Assembly (NCBI GenBank): GCA_002307065.1
Contig: DBTN01000004.1
Span: 1 to 34,812 of the forward strand
Length of the DNA: 34,812 nt
Source: Akkermansiaceae bacterium UBA1315
GTDB taxonomy: Bacteria; Verrucomicrobiota; Verrucomicrobiia; Verrucomicrobiales; Akkermansiaceae
Reading direction: 5' to 3'
Of the stretch, positions 23,916-32,147 are shown piece by piece (position 1 is the stretch's first letter; each line of letters starts with the position of its first letter). The notes beneath the pieces were generated by a model. It was not told the DNA's origin. It ran no database searches and saw only the letters and a list, made by a program, of their open reading frames with translations. The translations under genes and the position numbers were made by a program.

Positions 23916-23958
23916 GGGATCTCGTCAGATAGGGGTCGGACTAAAGTCCGAGATCCCA
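23916..23958. repeat. REP palindrome upstream of the RAYT gene
   Basis: It consists of a short half gggatctcg (23916-23924) and, 12 bp later, the full unit cggactaaagtccgagatccc (23937-23957). The outer halves pair with each other. It ends 8 bp before the ureG stop codon. Confidence 0.85.
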
Positions 23959-23965
23959 TTTTTGA

Positions 23966-24613
23966 TTAAACAAACAAATACTCATGTTTGAGCCAGGCGA
24001 TGAGGTCGTCTTTGCCTTTTTCGGATTTGAGGTCGGCGAAGAGGAAGGGGCGGGAGCCGCGTTGGATCTTCGCGTCGCGGGCCATGACTTCGAGGTCGGC
24101 CCCGACGTAGGGGGCGAGCTCGGTTTTGTTGATGAGGAGCAGATCGGAGGTGCGGATGGCGGGGCCGCCTTTGCGGGGGATTTTATCTCCTTCGGCGACG
24201 TCGATGACATAGATGTAGGCGTCGACGAGTTCGGGGGAAAAAGTGGCGGAAAGGTTGTCGCCGCCGCTTTCGATGAGGATGAGTTTGAGATCCGGATGAC
24301 GTTTTTCGAGGTCGATGACGGCGGCCATGTTCATGCTGGTGTCATCGCGGATGGCGGTGTGAGGGCATCCACCGGTTTCCACGCCGATCACGCGGTCGGC
24401 GGGCAGGACATTTTCGCGAAGTAGGAATTCCGCGTCTTCGCGGGTGTAGATGTCGTTGGTGATGACGGCGAGCGACAGCTCATCCTTGAGCCATTGGGAA
24501 AGGCGGAGGACGCACATCGTTTTGCCGGAACCGACGGGGCCGCCGACTCCGAGGCGGAACGGGCGACGTGGATTTTCGGAACCGGAGGTTTCAGGAAATG
24601 AAGAGTCGGGCAT
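23966..24613 (-). CDS. ureG: Urease accessory GTPase UreG
   Basis: UreG binds GTP and Ni2+ and delivers the metal to urease with UreE, UreF and UreD. The P-loop is G-V-G-G-P-V-G-S-G-K-T at residues 22-32. The nickel-binding Cys-Pro-His is at 83-85 (G-G-C-P-H-T), after V-E-T. The SIMIBI-family I-E-S-G-G-D-N-L-S-A-T-F and the guanine-specificity I-N-K-T-E-L are present. Length (215 residues) is normal and there is no N-terminal His-rich stretch. It overlaps the end of ureF by 23 bp, so the two are translationally coupled. Confidence 0.95.
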   Translation of the reverse strand: MPDSSFPETSGSENPRRPFRLGVGGPVGSGKTMCVLRLSQWLKDELSLAVITNDIYTREDAEFLLRENVLPADRVIGVETGGCPHTAIRDDTSMNMAAVIDLEKRHPDLKLILIESGGDNLSATFSPELVDAYIYVIDVAEGDKIPRKGGPAIRTSDLLLINKTELAPYVGADLEVMARDAKIQRGSRPFLFADLKSEKGKDDLIAWLKHEYLFV

Positions 24614-25256
24614 GGGCGCGGGCGTGACGGAGTGAGGCGATTTCGATCAGCGGATTGAACCAGCCGTCGGGAGGTTGGGAAAGGGAATCGTCGATCTTTT
24701 CGCCGAGCGTGGAGAGCGTGCGGCGTGCGATTTGTTGAACGGATGTTTGGCCGATGCGCATCAATTTCATCGATGCGGCGGTCAGGCTGGCGATCGCTTG
24801 GAAGGCGAAAGCGCGGGCGGCGTGTGACACCGATAGCGAGGAGAGCTCAAGGGCGGTGACGACGAGGTGGTGACAACGCGGCTGGGTTTCGCGGATTTTC
24901 GTAATCAGATCGGACGGGTCGAGTTGTGACAGAAGATCGAGGCGCTGCGAACCGATGCGGCGGCTGGCATCGCGGAGTTCTGCGGGGATTCGCCAGGCGT
25001 CGAGCTCAGCGTCAATGGCGAGGAGGGTTTGGGTGTCACCGGTTTGCGCGGCTTGGTGGGCGCGAACGAAAAACGGGATTTCGAAAGTGAGAAGCGCGGG
25101 GATGACTTGTTTTTGGATGAAATTTTCCAAGTCGTCGGGTTTCAGGACGACGCCGGATTCGACCAATTCTTCGAGACCGAACGAATGGGCGTATGAGCCG
25201 GAAGGATAGGCGGTGTCGTTGGCCTGGAGCAGCCAAAGCATCGGGTCATGGTGCAT
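24591..25256 (-). CDS. ureF: Urease accessory protein UreF
   Basis: UreF is the helical protein that bridges UreD and UreG and gates nickel transfer. Recognisable segments in the 221 residues are L-L-Q-A-N-D-T-A-Y-P-S-G-S-Y-A-H-S-F-G-L-E near the N-terminus, the family's best-conserved region. An all-helical body follows, then A-F-A-F-Q-A-I-A-S-L-T-A-A-S-M-K-L-M-R-I-G-Q. It overlaps ureG by 23 bp and ureE by 11 bp, forming a tightly packed ureEFG unit. Confidence 0.92.
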   Translation of the reverse strand: MHHDPMLWLLQANDTAYPSGSYAHSFGLEELVESGVVLKPDDLENFIQKQVIPALLTFEIPFFVRAHQAAQTGDTQTLLAIDAELDAWRIPAELRDASRRIGSQRLDLLSQLDPSDLITKIRETQPRCHHLVVTALELSSLSVSHAARAFAFQAIASLTAASMKLMRIGQTSVQQIARRTLSTLGEKIDDSLSQPPDGWFNPLIEIASLRHARAHARLFIS

Positions 25257-25677
25257 GGGTCATGGCTTTCATCGGGGTGAAAAGGACGACGGGTTCGGAG
25301 AACTCCCAGTTTTCGCGCTCAAGGAGTTGTGCCATCGCTTCGTCATGGAGGACCCGGATGGCATGGGGAAGAATTTGGGCGGGGAGGTGGAGGTTGCCGG
25401 TTTTCCAAGCGACGAGCGCGGCGTGGTCGGAGCTGGTGAAAGGGATTTCGTAAACCGGTTCTTCAAGCTGGCGGACGATGTAGTCGTTCCCGTTTTCGTG
25501 GAAAATGACGCAGCCATCGGTGAGGCGTGCTTCCAGGTCGAAGCCGAATTCGGTTCCGTCTTCGGCGTTTCCGCGCCAGCGGCGTTTCAGGAAAAGGCGT
25601 CGCTCGGCGGCAAGGGTGATTTGCCGTTCGGTCGGTAAATCGGACCGGTCGGCGAGCTTGCGCTGGATCAAATGCAT
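25246..25677 (-). CDS. ureE: Urease accessory nickel chaperone UreE
   Basis: UreE is a dimeric metallochaperone that hands Ni2+ to UreG. The 143 residues have the N-terminal peptide-binding-like domain (R-L-F-L-K-R-R-W-R-G, the substrate-binding strand) and the ferredoxin-like metal domain with W-K-T-G-N-L-H-L-P-A-Q-I. The latter contains the conserved interface His of the G-N-x-H motif. There is no C-terminal His-rich tail, so storage capacity for nickel should be low. It is the first gene of the ureEFG(D) segment and diverges from the RND adaptor with 100 bp between; that gap should hold its promoter if it is not read from ureABC. Confidence 0.92.
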   Translation of the reverse strand: MHLIQRKLADRSDLPTERQITLAAERRLFLKRRWRGNAEDGTEFGFDLEARLTDGCVIFHENGNDYIVRQLEEPVYEIPFTSSDHAALVAWKTGNLHLPAQILPHAIRVLHDEAMAQLLERENWEFSEPVVLFTPMKAMTHAP

Positions 25678-25777
25678 GGGCGCATTTTTCTAACGAAAAA
25701 GGGGATGTCCGGCAAGAGCGGGTTGCTTTTTGAGGATGGAACCTTGAGTTATCGTTTGATCCGCGAATAGTTGACGG
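25678..25777. promoter_or_regulatory. Divergent intergenic region between ureE and the RND adaptor gene
   Basis: These 100 bp separate the 5' ends of ureE (minus) and the RND adaptor (plus), so both promoters should lie here. A weak TTGAGT (25744-25749) could be a -35 element for the plus side, but I see no convincing -10 and no clear operator. The call rests on gene orientation only. Confidence 0.35.
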
Positions 25778-26860
25778 ATGATTTCAGTTCAACATGCATG
25801 GGTCGTCTGGCTAGCGGTCGCCGGGGCGGCGCTGGCGGAGGATGCTGCGAAACCGGTGGTGGTGGCGGTCGCTGAACGAGCGCCGGTGGTTTCGATGGTT
25901 GAATTGACCGGCTCCATCACGGCGAAACGTCAGGCGAGTTTGTCGTCCCGGGCCAGTGGATTGGTGCGGAAAGTAAAAGTGGATGCGGGAGATCGGGTGA
26001 AAGCGGGGGAGGTGTTGATGGAGCTGGATGACGATCTCGCACGGCTCGCTTTGGAACGGGTGAAGGTGGAAAAAGAACAGGCAGCGCTCGAACTCAAAGA
26101 TGCCACCCGATTGGTGGAGGAGGTTCGGGATTTGGCGAAGTCTGGAGCGTATTCGCGATCGGAAGCGGAAAGCCGCGAGACGGCCTTGAAAGTGCGGGCG
26201 GTCGGACTGGAGCGCAGTGACGTTCAGTTGAAGGAACAGGAGGAACTCATCGAGCGGCATCGCTTGATCGCGCCTTTCGACGGAGTCGTCAGCCAGAAGC
26301 TGGCGGAGGAGGGAGAGTGGGTGCAAACCGGAACACCGGTGCTGGAGTTGGTGGAAACGGACCGCTTGTGGATGGATGTCCAAGGGCCGCAGGAATTGTA
26401 TGGCCTGCTGGAAAAGGAACCGAAAGTCGAAGTGCGGCTCGATGCCTATCCGAATGTGGAATTTCCGGGAAAGATCGCGGTTAAAGTGCCGGTGAAAGAT
26501 CTCGTGGCACGGACGTTTTTGCTTCGCATTGACATGGAAGATCCGAAAAGTCTGGCGTCTCCCGGAATGTCGGGGCGGGTGACGTTTTCCTTCGAAGGTG
26601 AAAACGAAGTGCTGCAGGTGCCGAGGGATTCGGTGATTCGTTTTCCGGATGGATCGACGAAGTTGTGGATCGTGAGTGAGGAAAATGGAGCGTTGGTCGC
26701 GTCTTCGCGTTTGGTCGAGCTGGGGCGCGGATTGGGCGATCGAACGGAGGTGATGGACGGCATTGAGGCTGGGGCGAAAGTCATTGTTCGTGGAAACGAG
26801 GGCCTGCGAGAGGGACAGCGGGTCGAAATTTCAACGCTCACGACGGGGGATGATTCCTAA
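25778..26860 (+). CDS. RND efflux periplasmic adaptor (membrane fusion protein)
   Basis: The 360-residue protein has a signal peptide (V-W-L-A-V-A-G-A-A-L-A, cut near residue 21). It then shows the HlyD/AcrA order: a lipoyl half (S-S-R-A-S-G-L-V-R-K-V-K-V-D-A-G-D-R-V-K-A-G), an alpha-helical hairpin with heptads (about 95-150), and the second lipoyl half (I-A-P-F-D-G-V-V-S-Q-K). A beta-barrel and membrane-proximal domain (about 205-345) follow. The hairpin is short. It would link the RND pump, encoded 6 bp downstream, to an outer-membrane channel that is not encoded here. It lies in the opposite orientation to the urease genes on both sides. Confidence 0.87.
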   Translation: MISVQHAWVVWLAVAGAALAEDAAKPVVVAVAERAPVVSMVELTGSITAKRQASLSSRASGLVRKVKVDAGDRVKAGEVLMELDDDLARLALERVKVEKEQAALELKDATRLVEEVRDLAKSGAYSRSEAESRETALKVRAVGLERSDVQLKEQEELIERHRLIAPFDGVVSQKLAEEGEWVQTGTPVLELVETDRLWMDVQGPQELYGLLEKEPKVEVRLDAYPNVEFPGKIAVKVPVKDLVARTFLLRIDMEDPKSLASPGMSGRVTFSFEGENEVLQVPRDSVIRFPDGSTKLWIVSEENGALVASSRLVELGRGLGDRTEVMDGIEAGAKVIVRGNEGLREGQRVEISTLTTGDDS

Positions 26861-26866
26861 TTCACG

Positions 26867-29800
26867 ATGGAAGCGATTTTGAAACGGGGGACGCTCGTGA
26901 CAGTGATCACGGCGATGGTTTTGTTGCTCGGAATCATCGCGGCGACGCGGGTGCCGGTGCAGATGATTCCGGATCTGGACATGCGGATCATTTCGATCGA
27001 AACGCGTTGGCCGGGTGCAACACCGCAGGACGTCGAAAAGGAAATCATCATTGAGCAGGAGGAATATTTACGAGGTCTGCCGAATTTGCAGCGGATGACC
27101 TCGCAGGCGTCGACTGGTTCGGCGACGATCGAGTTGGAATTTCCGTTTGGCACGGATGTGAACGAGGCGCTGTTGCGGACGAACAACGCTTTGAGTCAGG
27201 TGCCATCGTATCCGGAGAATGTCGATGAACCGGTTTTGCGGACGAATTCGTTTTCTTATAACGCGTTCATGAGTTTCCGCGTCGTCCCGCTTGAAGGCAA
27301 TCCGCGCAATCTCGACATGGATATGATGCGGGATTTCATCGACGACAACGCGCGCGCTCCGCTGGAGCGGGTGGCCGGCGTGTCACAGGTGCAGATCGGC
27401 GGCGGTGCGGAAAGGCAGATCCAGATCCTCGTCGATCCCGCGCGTTTGGCGGAGCGGCAGCTTTCTCTGACCGATTTACGAGACGCGGTGAGGGCGCGAA
27501 ATGTGGATCTCTCGGCGGGAGACATCGACAGCGGAAAACGGCGGTATTTGCTGCGAACGGTGGGGCGCTTTGAATCTTTGGAGGAACTGGAAAATTTGAT
27601 TCTGGCCCGTCGTGGTGATTCGGTCACGCGGTTGCGCGACGTGGCGACGGTGCAATTGGATCATTTCGAAATCCGCAATCGTTCTTACACGAATGGCGAA
27701 TCGAACATCCGGCTTTCGCTGATTCGCGATACCGGTTCGAATGTGATCTCGATCAAACAGGAGGTTTTACCAGTCGTTGAGCAAATCAATCGAGATGTTC
27801 TGAATCCGGCGGGCATGCGCATGCTGCTGAGCAACGAAGATGTTCGGTATGTCGAAAATTCGGTGAGGAATGTTTGGACGAATATCTTGATTGGCGCCGG
27901 TTTGGCGGCCGGTGTCTTATATATCTTTCTGCGCTCCGGCTCGGCGACGTTGATTGGGATGTGCGGCATGCCGGTCTGCGCGGTGGCGAGTTTCATCGGG
28001 CTGTTGCTGCTCGGGCGAACGATCAATGTCATTTCGCTGGCAGGAGTCGCGTTTGCGATCGGGATGACGATCGACAACACGATCGTTGTTTTGGAAAGCA
28101 TCCAGCAGGAAAGGCAAAAGGGGAAAAGCCGGTTTCAGTCGGCCCTGGATGGGACGCGCGAGGTGTGGGCGGCGGTGCTTTCGGGGACGATGACGACGGT
28201 GTTGGTTTTCCTGCCGCTGCTGTTTGTGAAAGAAGAAGCGGGGCAGCTTTTTTCGGACATCGGCATTGCGATTTCCGCTTCGATTTTGGTTTCGATGTTG
28301 GTTGCGGTGACGTTGGTTCCCGTGGCATGCGCGAACTTGCCTGAGGCTGCTGGTAAAAACGAAGGAGCCTTGGTCGCCGAGCCACGGCGGCGATTGCTCG
28401 GGCCGATCATGTGGCTGACGTCGAATGTTTGGAGTCGGATCGCGTGCGTCGTGACGGTGCTGGCATTATCGATCTGTGGATTGATTTTCTTAACTCCTGC
28501 GGCGGAATATTTGCCCGAAGGTGAGGAAGCAAAATCCTTTTCCACGATGATTGCACCACCCGGTTACAACCTTCCGGAGATGGAAAAAATCGCGATGAAG
28601 TTACAGGACGAAATGCTGCCTTCGCTCGAAGGAGATCCTGCGAGTTTTGATCGCGGAGAAGTGGAAATCCCACCGCTGGAACGATTTTCGGTAAACGTTC
28701 AACCGCAATCGCTGAGAGTGATCGCGGAAACGAAGGACCCGAAACACATCGATGCGTTTATGGAAATCATCAACGAGCGCTTCCGGGCCTATCCGGGGAT
28801 GCGGGCGTTTTCCGCTCGCGGATCGATCATTTCCAGCAACAGCGGCGGGACTCGTGCGGTGGCGGTGGATATCAGCGGAACGGATCTCGGCGCGATCTAC
28901 CAAGCGGCAGCCACTACCTATCAACGTGCGGGCGAAGTGATCGAGGGTGCGCAGATCAACTCGGTCCCGTCATCGCTGGTGCTTGGGCAACCGCTGTTAG
29001 AAATTCGGCCGCGTTGGGAACGGTTGGCGGAGCTGGGTTTAAGTGCGGATGAATTCGGCTACGCCGTCGCTGCGCTGACCGACGGAGCGTTCGTCGATGA
29101 GTTTTTCCTGAACGACGACAAGGTGGATATTTTTCTCTACGACAAGGCGATCAACCGGCAGGAACTCGATCGGATTTCCAGTTTCACCTTGCATTCCCCG
29201 CAAGGCAGTGTGGTTCCTCTGAGCGCCGTGGCGGATATTGCCGAAACCGTGGACACTGCGGATATCCGGCGGGTGGATGGAAAACGAACGGTCACTCTTT
29301 ATATCATTCCGCCTCGATCGGTGCCGCTGGAAACGGCCGTGGAAAAAGTTCGTGAAGAGGTTGTAGGAAAGTTGCGAGACAGCCAGGCGCTGCCGCCCGG
29401 AGTGGCGATGGATATTTCCGGCGCGAGCGATCAATTGGATGCGACACGGAAATCACTCGGCTCGAATCTTTGGGTGGCGGTGGTGCTGTGTTACCTCCAA
29501 CTGGTGATCATCTATCGCCACTGGGGAGATCCCTTTTTGATTTTGGCGACGGTTCCGCTCGGGATCAGCGGGGGCATCGCCGGTTTGTGGCTCCTTAATT
29601 TCATCGGTGGTTGGTTGCCTAGCATCGGTCTTCCCGAAATCCGGCAGCCGTTTGATATGATCACGATGTTGGGTTTCCTGATTCTGTTAGGTACGTCGGT
29701 GAATAATCCGATCTTGATCGTAGATCGTGCGATGCATAACCGCCGGGTGCTCAAGATGAGTCCGGAGGATTCGGTTAAAGATGCGGTCGCGTCACGATTG

Positions 29801-30025
29801 CGCCCGATCCTGATGACCACGGCGACGACCTTGATGGGGCTGGCCCCGCTGGTCTTTCTCGCGGGAGAGGGGACGGAACTTTATCGCGGTGTCGGGGCGA
29901 TCGTTTTGTTTGGCCTCGCTTTCACCGCCGTGGTGACGCTGACATTTTTGCCCTCACTGCTGATCCTTGTGATGCAGATCGGCAACCGGTTTGGCAGGGA
30001 AAAAGCGGATGCTCCAACCGGTTAG
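26867..30025 (+). CDS. RND efflux pump permease (HAE1/AcrB-like)
   Basis: This 1052-residue inner-membrane pump has the RND layout: TM1 at residues about 14-32, a large periplasmic loop, a block of six TM helices (about 335-480), a second loop, and a final block (about 865-1035). P-V-Q-M-I-P-D-L and W-P-G-A-T-P-Q-D-V-E-K-E after TM1 are typical. In TM4, where AcrB has Asp407-Asp408, this protein has Asp403-Asn404 (I-D-N-T-I-V-V-L-E). In TM10 the AcrB Lys940 position is Asn946 (S-V-N-N-P-I-L-I-V-D). This combination marks a subfamily with an altered proton relay. Substrates cannot be read. Its stop overlaps the ureC stop by 4 bp, tail-to-tail. Confidence 0.9.
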   Translation: MEAILKRGTLVTVITAMVLLLGIIAATRVPVQMIPDLDMRIISIETRWPGATPQDVEKEIIIEQEEYLRGLPNLQRMTSQASTGSATIELEFPFGTDVNEALLRTNNALSQVPSYPENVDEPVLRTNSFSYNAFMSFRVVPLEGNPRNLDMDMMRDFIDDNARAPLERVAGVSQVQIGGGAERQIQILVDPARLAERQLSLTDLRDAVRARNVDLSAGDIDSGKRRYLLRTVGRFESLEELENLILARRGDSVTRLRDVATVQLDHFEIRNRSYTNGESNIRLSLIRDTGSNVISIKQEVLPVVEQINRDVLNPAGMRMLLSNEDVRYVENSVRNVWTNILIGAGLAAGVLYIFLRSGSATLIGMCGMPVCAVASFIGLLLLGRTINVISLAGVAFAIGMTIDNTIVVLESIQQERQKGKSRFQSALDGTREVWAAVLSGTMTTVLVFLPLLFVKEEAGQLFSDIGIAISASILVSMLVAVTLVPVACANLPEAAGKNEGALVAEPRRRLLGPIMWLTSNVWSRIACVVTVLALSICGLIFLTPAAEYLPEGEEAKSFSTMIAPPGYNLPEMEKIAMKLQDEMLPSLEGDPASFDRGEVEIPPLERFSVNVQPQSLRVIAETKDPKHIDAFMEIINERFRAYPGMRAFSARGSIISSNSGGTRAVAVDISGTDLGAIYQAAATTYQRAGEVIEGAQINSVPSSLVLGQPLLEIRPRWERLAELGLSADEFGYAVAALTDGAFVDEFFLNDDKVDIFLYDKAINRQELDRISSFTLHSPQGSVVPLSAVADIAETVDTADIRRVDGKRTVTLYIIPPRSVPLETAVEKVREEVVGKLRDSQALPPGVAMDISGASDQLDATRKSLGSNLWVAVVLCYLQLVIIYRHWGDPFLILATVPLGISGGIAGLWLLNFIGGWLPSIGLPEIRQPFDMITMLGFLILLGTSVNNPILIVDRAMHNRRVLKMSPEDSVKDAVASRLRPILMTTATTLMGLAPLVFLAGEGTELYRGVGAIVLFGLAFTAVVTLTFLPSLLILVMQIGNRFGREKADAPTG

Positions 30026-31743
30026 AAAAGGAAATAGCGCTGTGCCATCGGCAGGACGGAAAGCGGTTCGCAGCGCAGCTCCTGCCCATCGGCGGTAACG
30101 GTATAAGTTTCCGGATCGACCGTGATTTTTGGCTGTGAGCTGTTGAAAGGAAGATCGGCTTTCGTGACATCGCGGCAGCCTTTGACGGGGACGAGTCGTT
30201 TTTTCAAACCGAGGTGATCGAGCGAACCGGTTTCAAGAGAGACGGCGCTGACAAAAGTGACGGAGGTGGACGCGATCGCTTTGCCAAAGGCGGCGAATTG
30301 CGGGCGATACATCATCGGCTGCGGCGTTGGGATGGAGGCGTTTGGGTCGCCCATGTTTGCCCAAGCGATCATACCGCTTTTTAAAACCACTTCCGGTTTC
30401 ACTCCGAAAAACGCAGGTTTCCAGATCGAAAGATCGGCCAGTTTTCCGGCTTCGATGCTGCCGACTTCGTGGGCGATGCCGTGGGTGATCGCCGGACAAA
30501 GTGTGTATTTCGAAACGTATCGCAGTGCCCTGAAATTGTCGGCGGCGGGGTGGGAATCGCCTTCGAGTTTGCCGAACTGGACTTTCATTTTATGAGCGGT
30601 TTGCCATGTCCGGGTGATGACTTCGCCGATGCGGCCCATCGCTTGTGAGTCGGAGGACATCATGGAAATCGCTCCGAGATCGTGAAGGCGGTCTTCGGCG
30701 GCGATCGTTTCCGGACGGATCCGGCTTTCGGCGAATGCGACATCTTCCGGGATTTTCGAATCCAAATGGTGGCAAACCATGAGCATGTCGAGATGCTCGT
30801 CGATCGTGTTGACCGTGAACGGACGCGTCGGATTGGTGGAAGAAGGAAGGACGTTGGATTCGCCGCAGACCCGGATGATGTCGGGTGCGTGACCGCCGCC
30901 CGCGCCTTCCGAGTGGTAGGTGTGAATGGTGCGACCTTTAAAAGCGGCGAGGGTGGTTTCGAGGAATCCGCCTTCGTTCAGGGTATCGGTGTGGATGGCG
31001 ACTTGGACGTCGAATTCATCGGCAACGGAAAGACACGTGTCGATGGCGGCGGCGGTGGAACCCCAGTCTTCGTGGAGTTTCAGGCCGATGGCGCCGGCGC
31101 GGACTTGTTCGCGGAGTGGCTCGGGCGATGAGCAGTTTCCTTTTCCGAGAAAACCGAGATTGATGGGAAAGGCTTCGGCGGCTTCGAGCATTCGGTGGAT
31201 GTTCCAAATGCCGGGGGTGCAGGTCGTGGCGTAAGTCCCGTGGGCCGGACCGGTGCCGCCACCGATGAGGGTGGTGACGCCGCTGGCGATCGCATGCTCA
31301 ATTTGTTGAGGGCAAATAAAGTGAATGTGTGTGTCGATGCCGCCTGCGGTGACGATGCAGCCCTCGCCCGCGATCACTTCGGTGCCGGCGCCGATGATCA
31401 TGGTAATGCCGTCCTGGAGCATCGGATTTCCGGCGTGACCGATGCCGACGATGCGCCCGTGTTTCACCCCGATGTCGGCTTTGATGATGCCTTGCGCGGC
31501 ATCGATGATGAGGGCGTTAGTGATGACGAGGTCGAGTGATTCGGCATCGGTGGCGAGGGGCGATTGGGCCATGCCGTCGCGGATGACTTTGCCGCCGCCG
31601 AATTTCACCTCATTGCCATAACCGCCAGTCTCGGTGATCAGGTCGCGTTCGACTTCGATGAAAATTTCCGTGTCGGCGAGGCGGACGCGATCGCCAACGG
31701 TGGGGCCGAACATCCCGGCGTAATCTTTGCGGGTTTGTTTCAT
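30022..31743 (-). CDS. ureC: Urease alpha subunit
   Basis: This is the catalytic subunit, splitting urea into ammonia and carbamate at a di-nickel centre in the cytosol. All known ligands are present with a constant +5 offset from Klebsiella urease: His139 and His141 (D-T-H-I-H), carbamylated Lys222 (G-L-K-L-H-E-D-W-G), His251 (A-I-H-T-D-T), His277 (H-S-E-G-A-G-G-G-H), Cys324/His325 on the mobile flap (M-V-C-H-H-L-D) and Asp365 (S-S-D-S-Q-A-M-G-R). The 573-residue length is full. It is separated from ureB by a REP palindrome and repeat debris (74 bp), and its 3' end overlaps the antiparallel RND permease by 4 bp. Confidence 0.97.
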   Translation of the reverse strand: MKQTRKDYAGMFGPTVGDRVRLADTEIFIEVERDLITETGGYGNEVKFGGGKVIRDGMAQSPLATDAESLDLVITNALIIDAAQGIIKADIGVKHGRIVGIGHAGNPMLQDGITMIIGAGTEVIAGEGCIVTAGGIDTHIHFICPQQIEHAIASGVTTLIGGGTGPAHGTYATTCTPGIWNIHRMLEAAEAFPINLGFLGKGNCSSPEPLREQVRAGAIGLKLHEDWGSTAAAIDTCLSVADEFDVQVAIHTDTLNEGGFLETTLAAFKGRTIHTYHSEGAGGGHAPDIIRVCGESNVLPSSTNPTRPFTVNTIDEHLDMLMVCHHLDSKIPEDVAFAESRIRPETIAAEDRLHDLGAISMMSSDSQAMGRIGEVITRTWQTAHKMKVQFGKLEGDSHPAADNFRALRYVSKYTLCPAITHGIAHEVGSIEAGKLADLSIWKPAFFGVKPEVVLKSGMIAWANMGDPNASIPTPQPMMYRPQFAAFGKAIASTSVTFVSAVSLETGSLDHLGLKKRLVPVKGCRDVTKADLPFNSSQPKITVDPETYTVTADGQELRCEPLSVLPMAQRYFLF

Positions 31744-31813
31744 GGAAGGAGATGAATTTTTTTGACCACAGATGAATGCGGATGGAAAAGAGAAGGAAAC
31801 GGGGGTTGATAAA

Positions 31814-31835
31814 CGGACTAAAGTCCGTGGTCCAA
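31814..31835 (-). repeat. REP palindrome copy at the ureB-ureC junction
   Basis: On the minus strand this reads ttggaccacggactttagtc followed by cg. It matches the RAYT-flanking REPs except for cca in place of tct. The TAG inside the palindrome is the ureB stop codon. Just before ureC (about 31762-31783) lies gaccacagatgaatgcggatg, which resembles debris of a different dispersed repeat. Confidence 0.8.
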
Positions 31836-32141
31836 TTTTCCGTTGATGAGATTGTTGAGGCCGTAAACTTCGCGGGTTCCGGCGAAGGCGACGAGCGGGA
31901 CTTCGCGCATGTCGCCCGGTTCGAAGCGGATGGCCGTTCCAGCCGGAATGTTCAACCGGAAACCGCGGGCGGAGGCCCGATCGAAGGCGAGCTCGTCATT
32001 GACTTCCATGAAATGAAAATGGCTGCCCACTTGGACCGGTCGATCGCCAGTGTTGGAAACCACGACGTTGATCGTCGCTAAACCGGTATTCAGATCGAGA
32101 TCCGGCGCGCCGGCAGGTGTGAGGATTTCTCCAGGGATCAT
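31818..32141 (-). CDS. ureB: Urease beta subunit
   Basis: This 107-residue structural subunit stabilises the alpha subunit's active-site flap. Family blocks are I-P-G-E-I-L at the start, V-V-V-S-N-T-G-D-R-P-V-Q-V-G-S-H-F-H-F-M-E-V-N, then G-F-R-L-N-I-P-A-G-T-A-I-R-F-E-P-G and the end E-V-Y-G-L-N-N-L-I-N-G-K-L. The last few residues (D-H-G-L) and the stop codon are encoded by a REP palindrome, so the original C-terminus may have been different. It starts 6 bp after ureA. Confidence 0.95.
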   Translation of the reverse strand: MIPGEILTPAGAPDLDLNTGLATINVVVSNTGDRPVQVGSHFHFMEVNDELAFDRASARGFRLNIPAGTAIRFEPGDMREVPLVAFAGTREVYGLNNLINGKLDHGL

Positions 32142-32147
32142 CGAAGT

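Larger units (their letters stand above)
23243..23958 (-). mobile_element. RAYT gene with flanking REP palindromes
   Basis: The unit comprises the inverted REP pair at 23243-23305, the transposase gene 23257-23895, and a second REP at 23916-23958. The 20-bp sequence cggactaaagtccgagatcc occurs in the same orientation at 23284-23303 and 23937-23956. Its ends coincide with the ureD-side and ureG-side junctions, so this is about a 0.7 kb insertion in an otherwise ordinary urease operon order. Confidence 0.8.
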
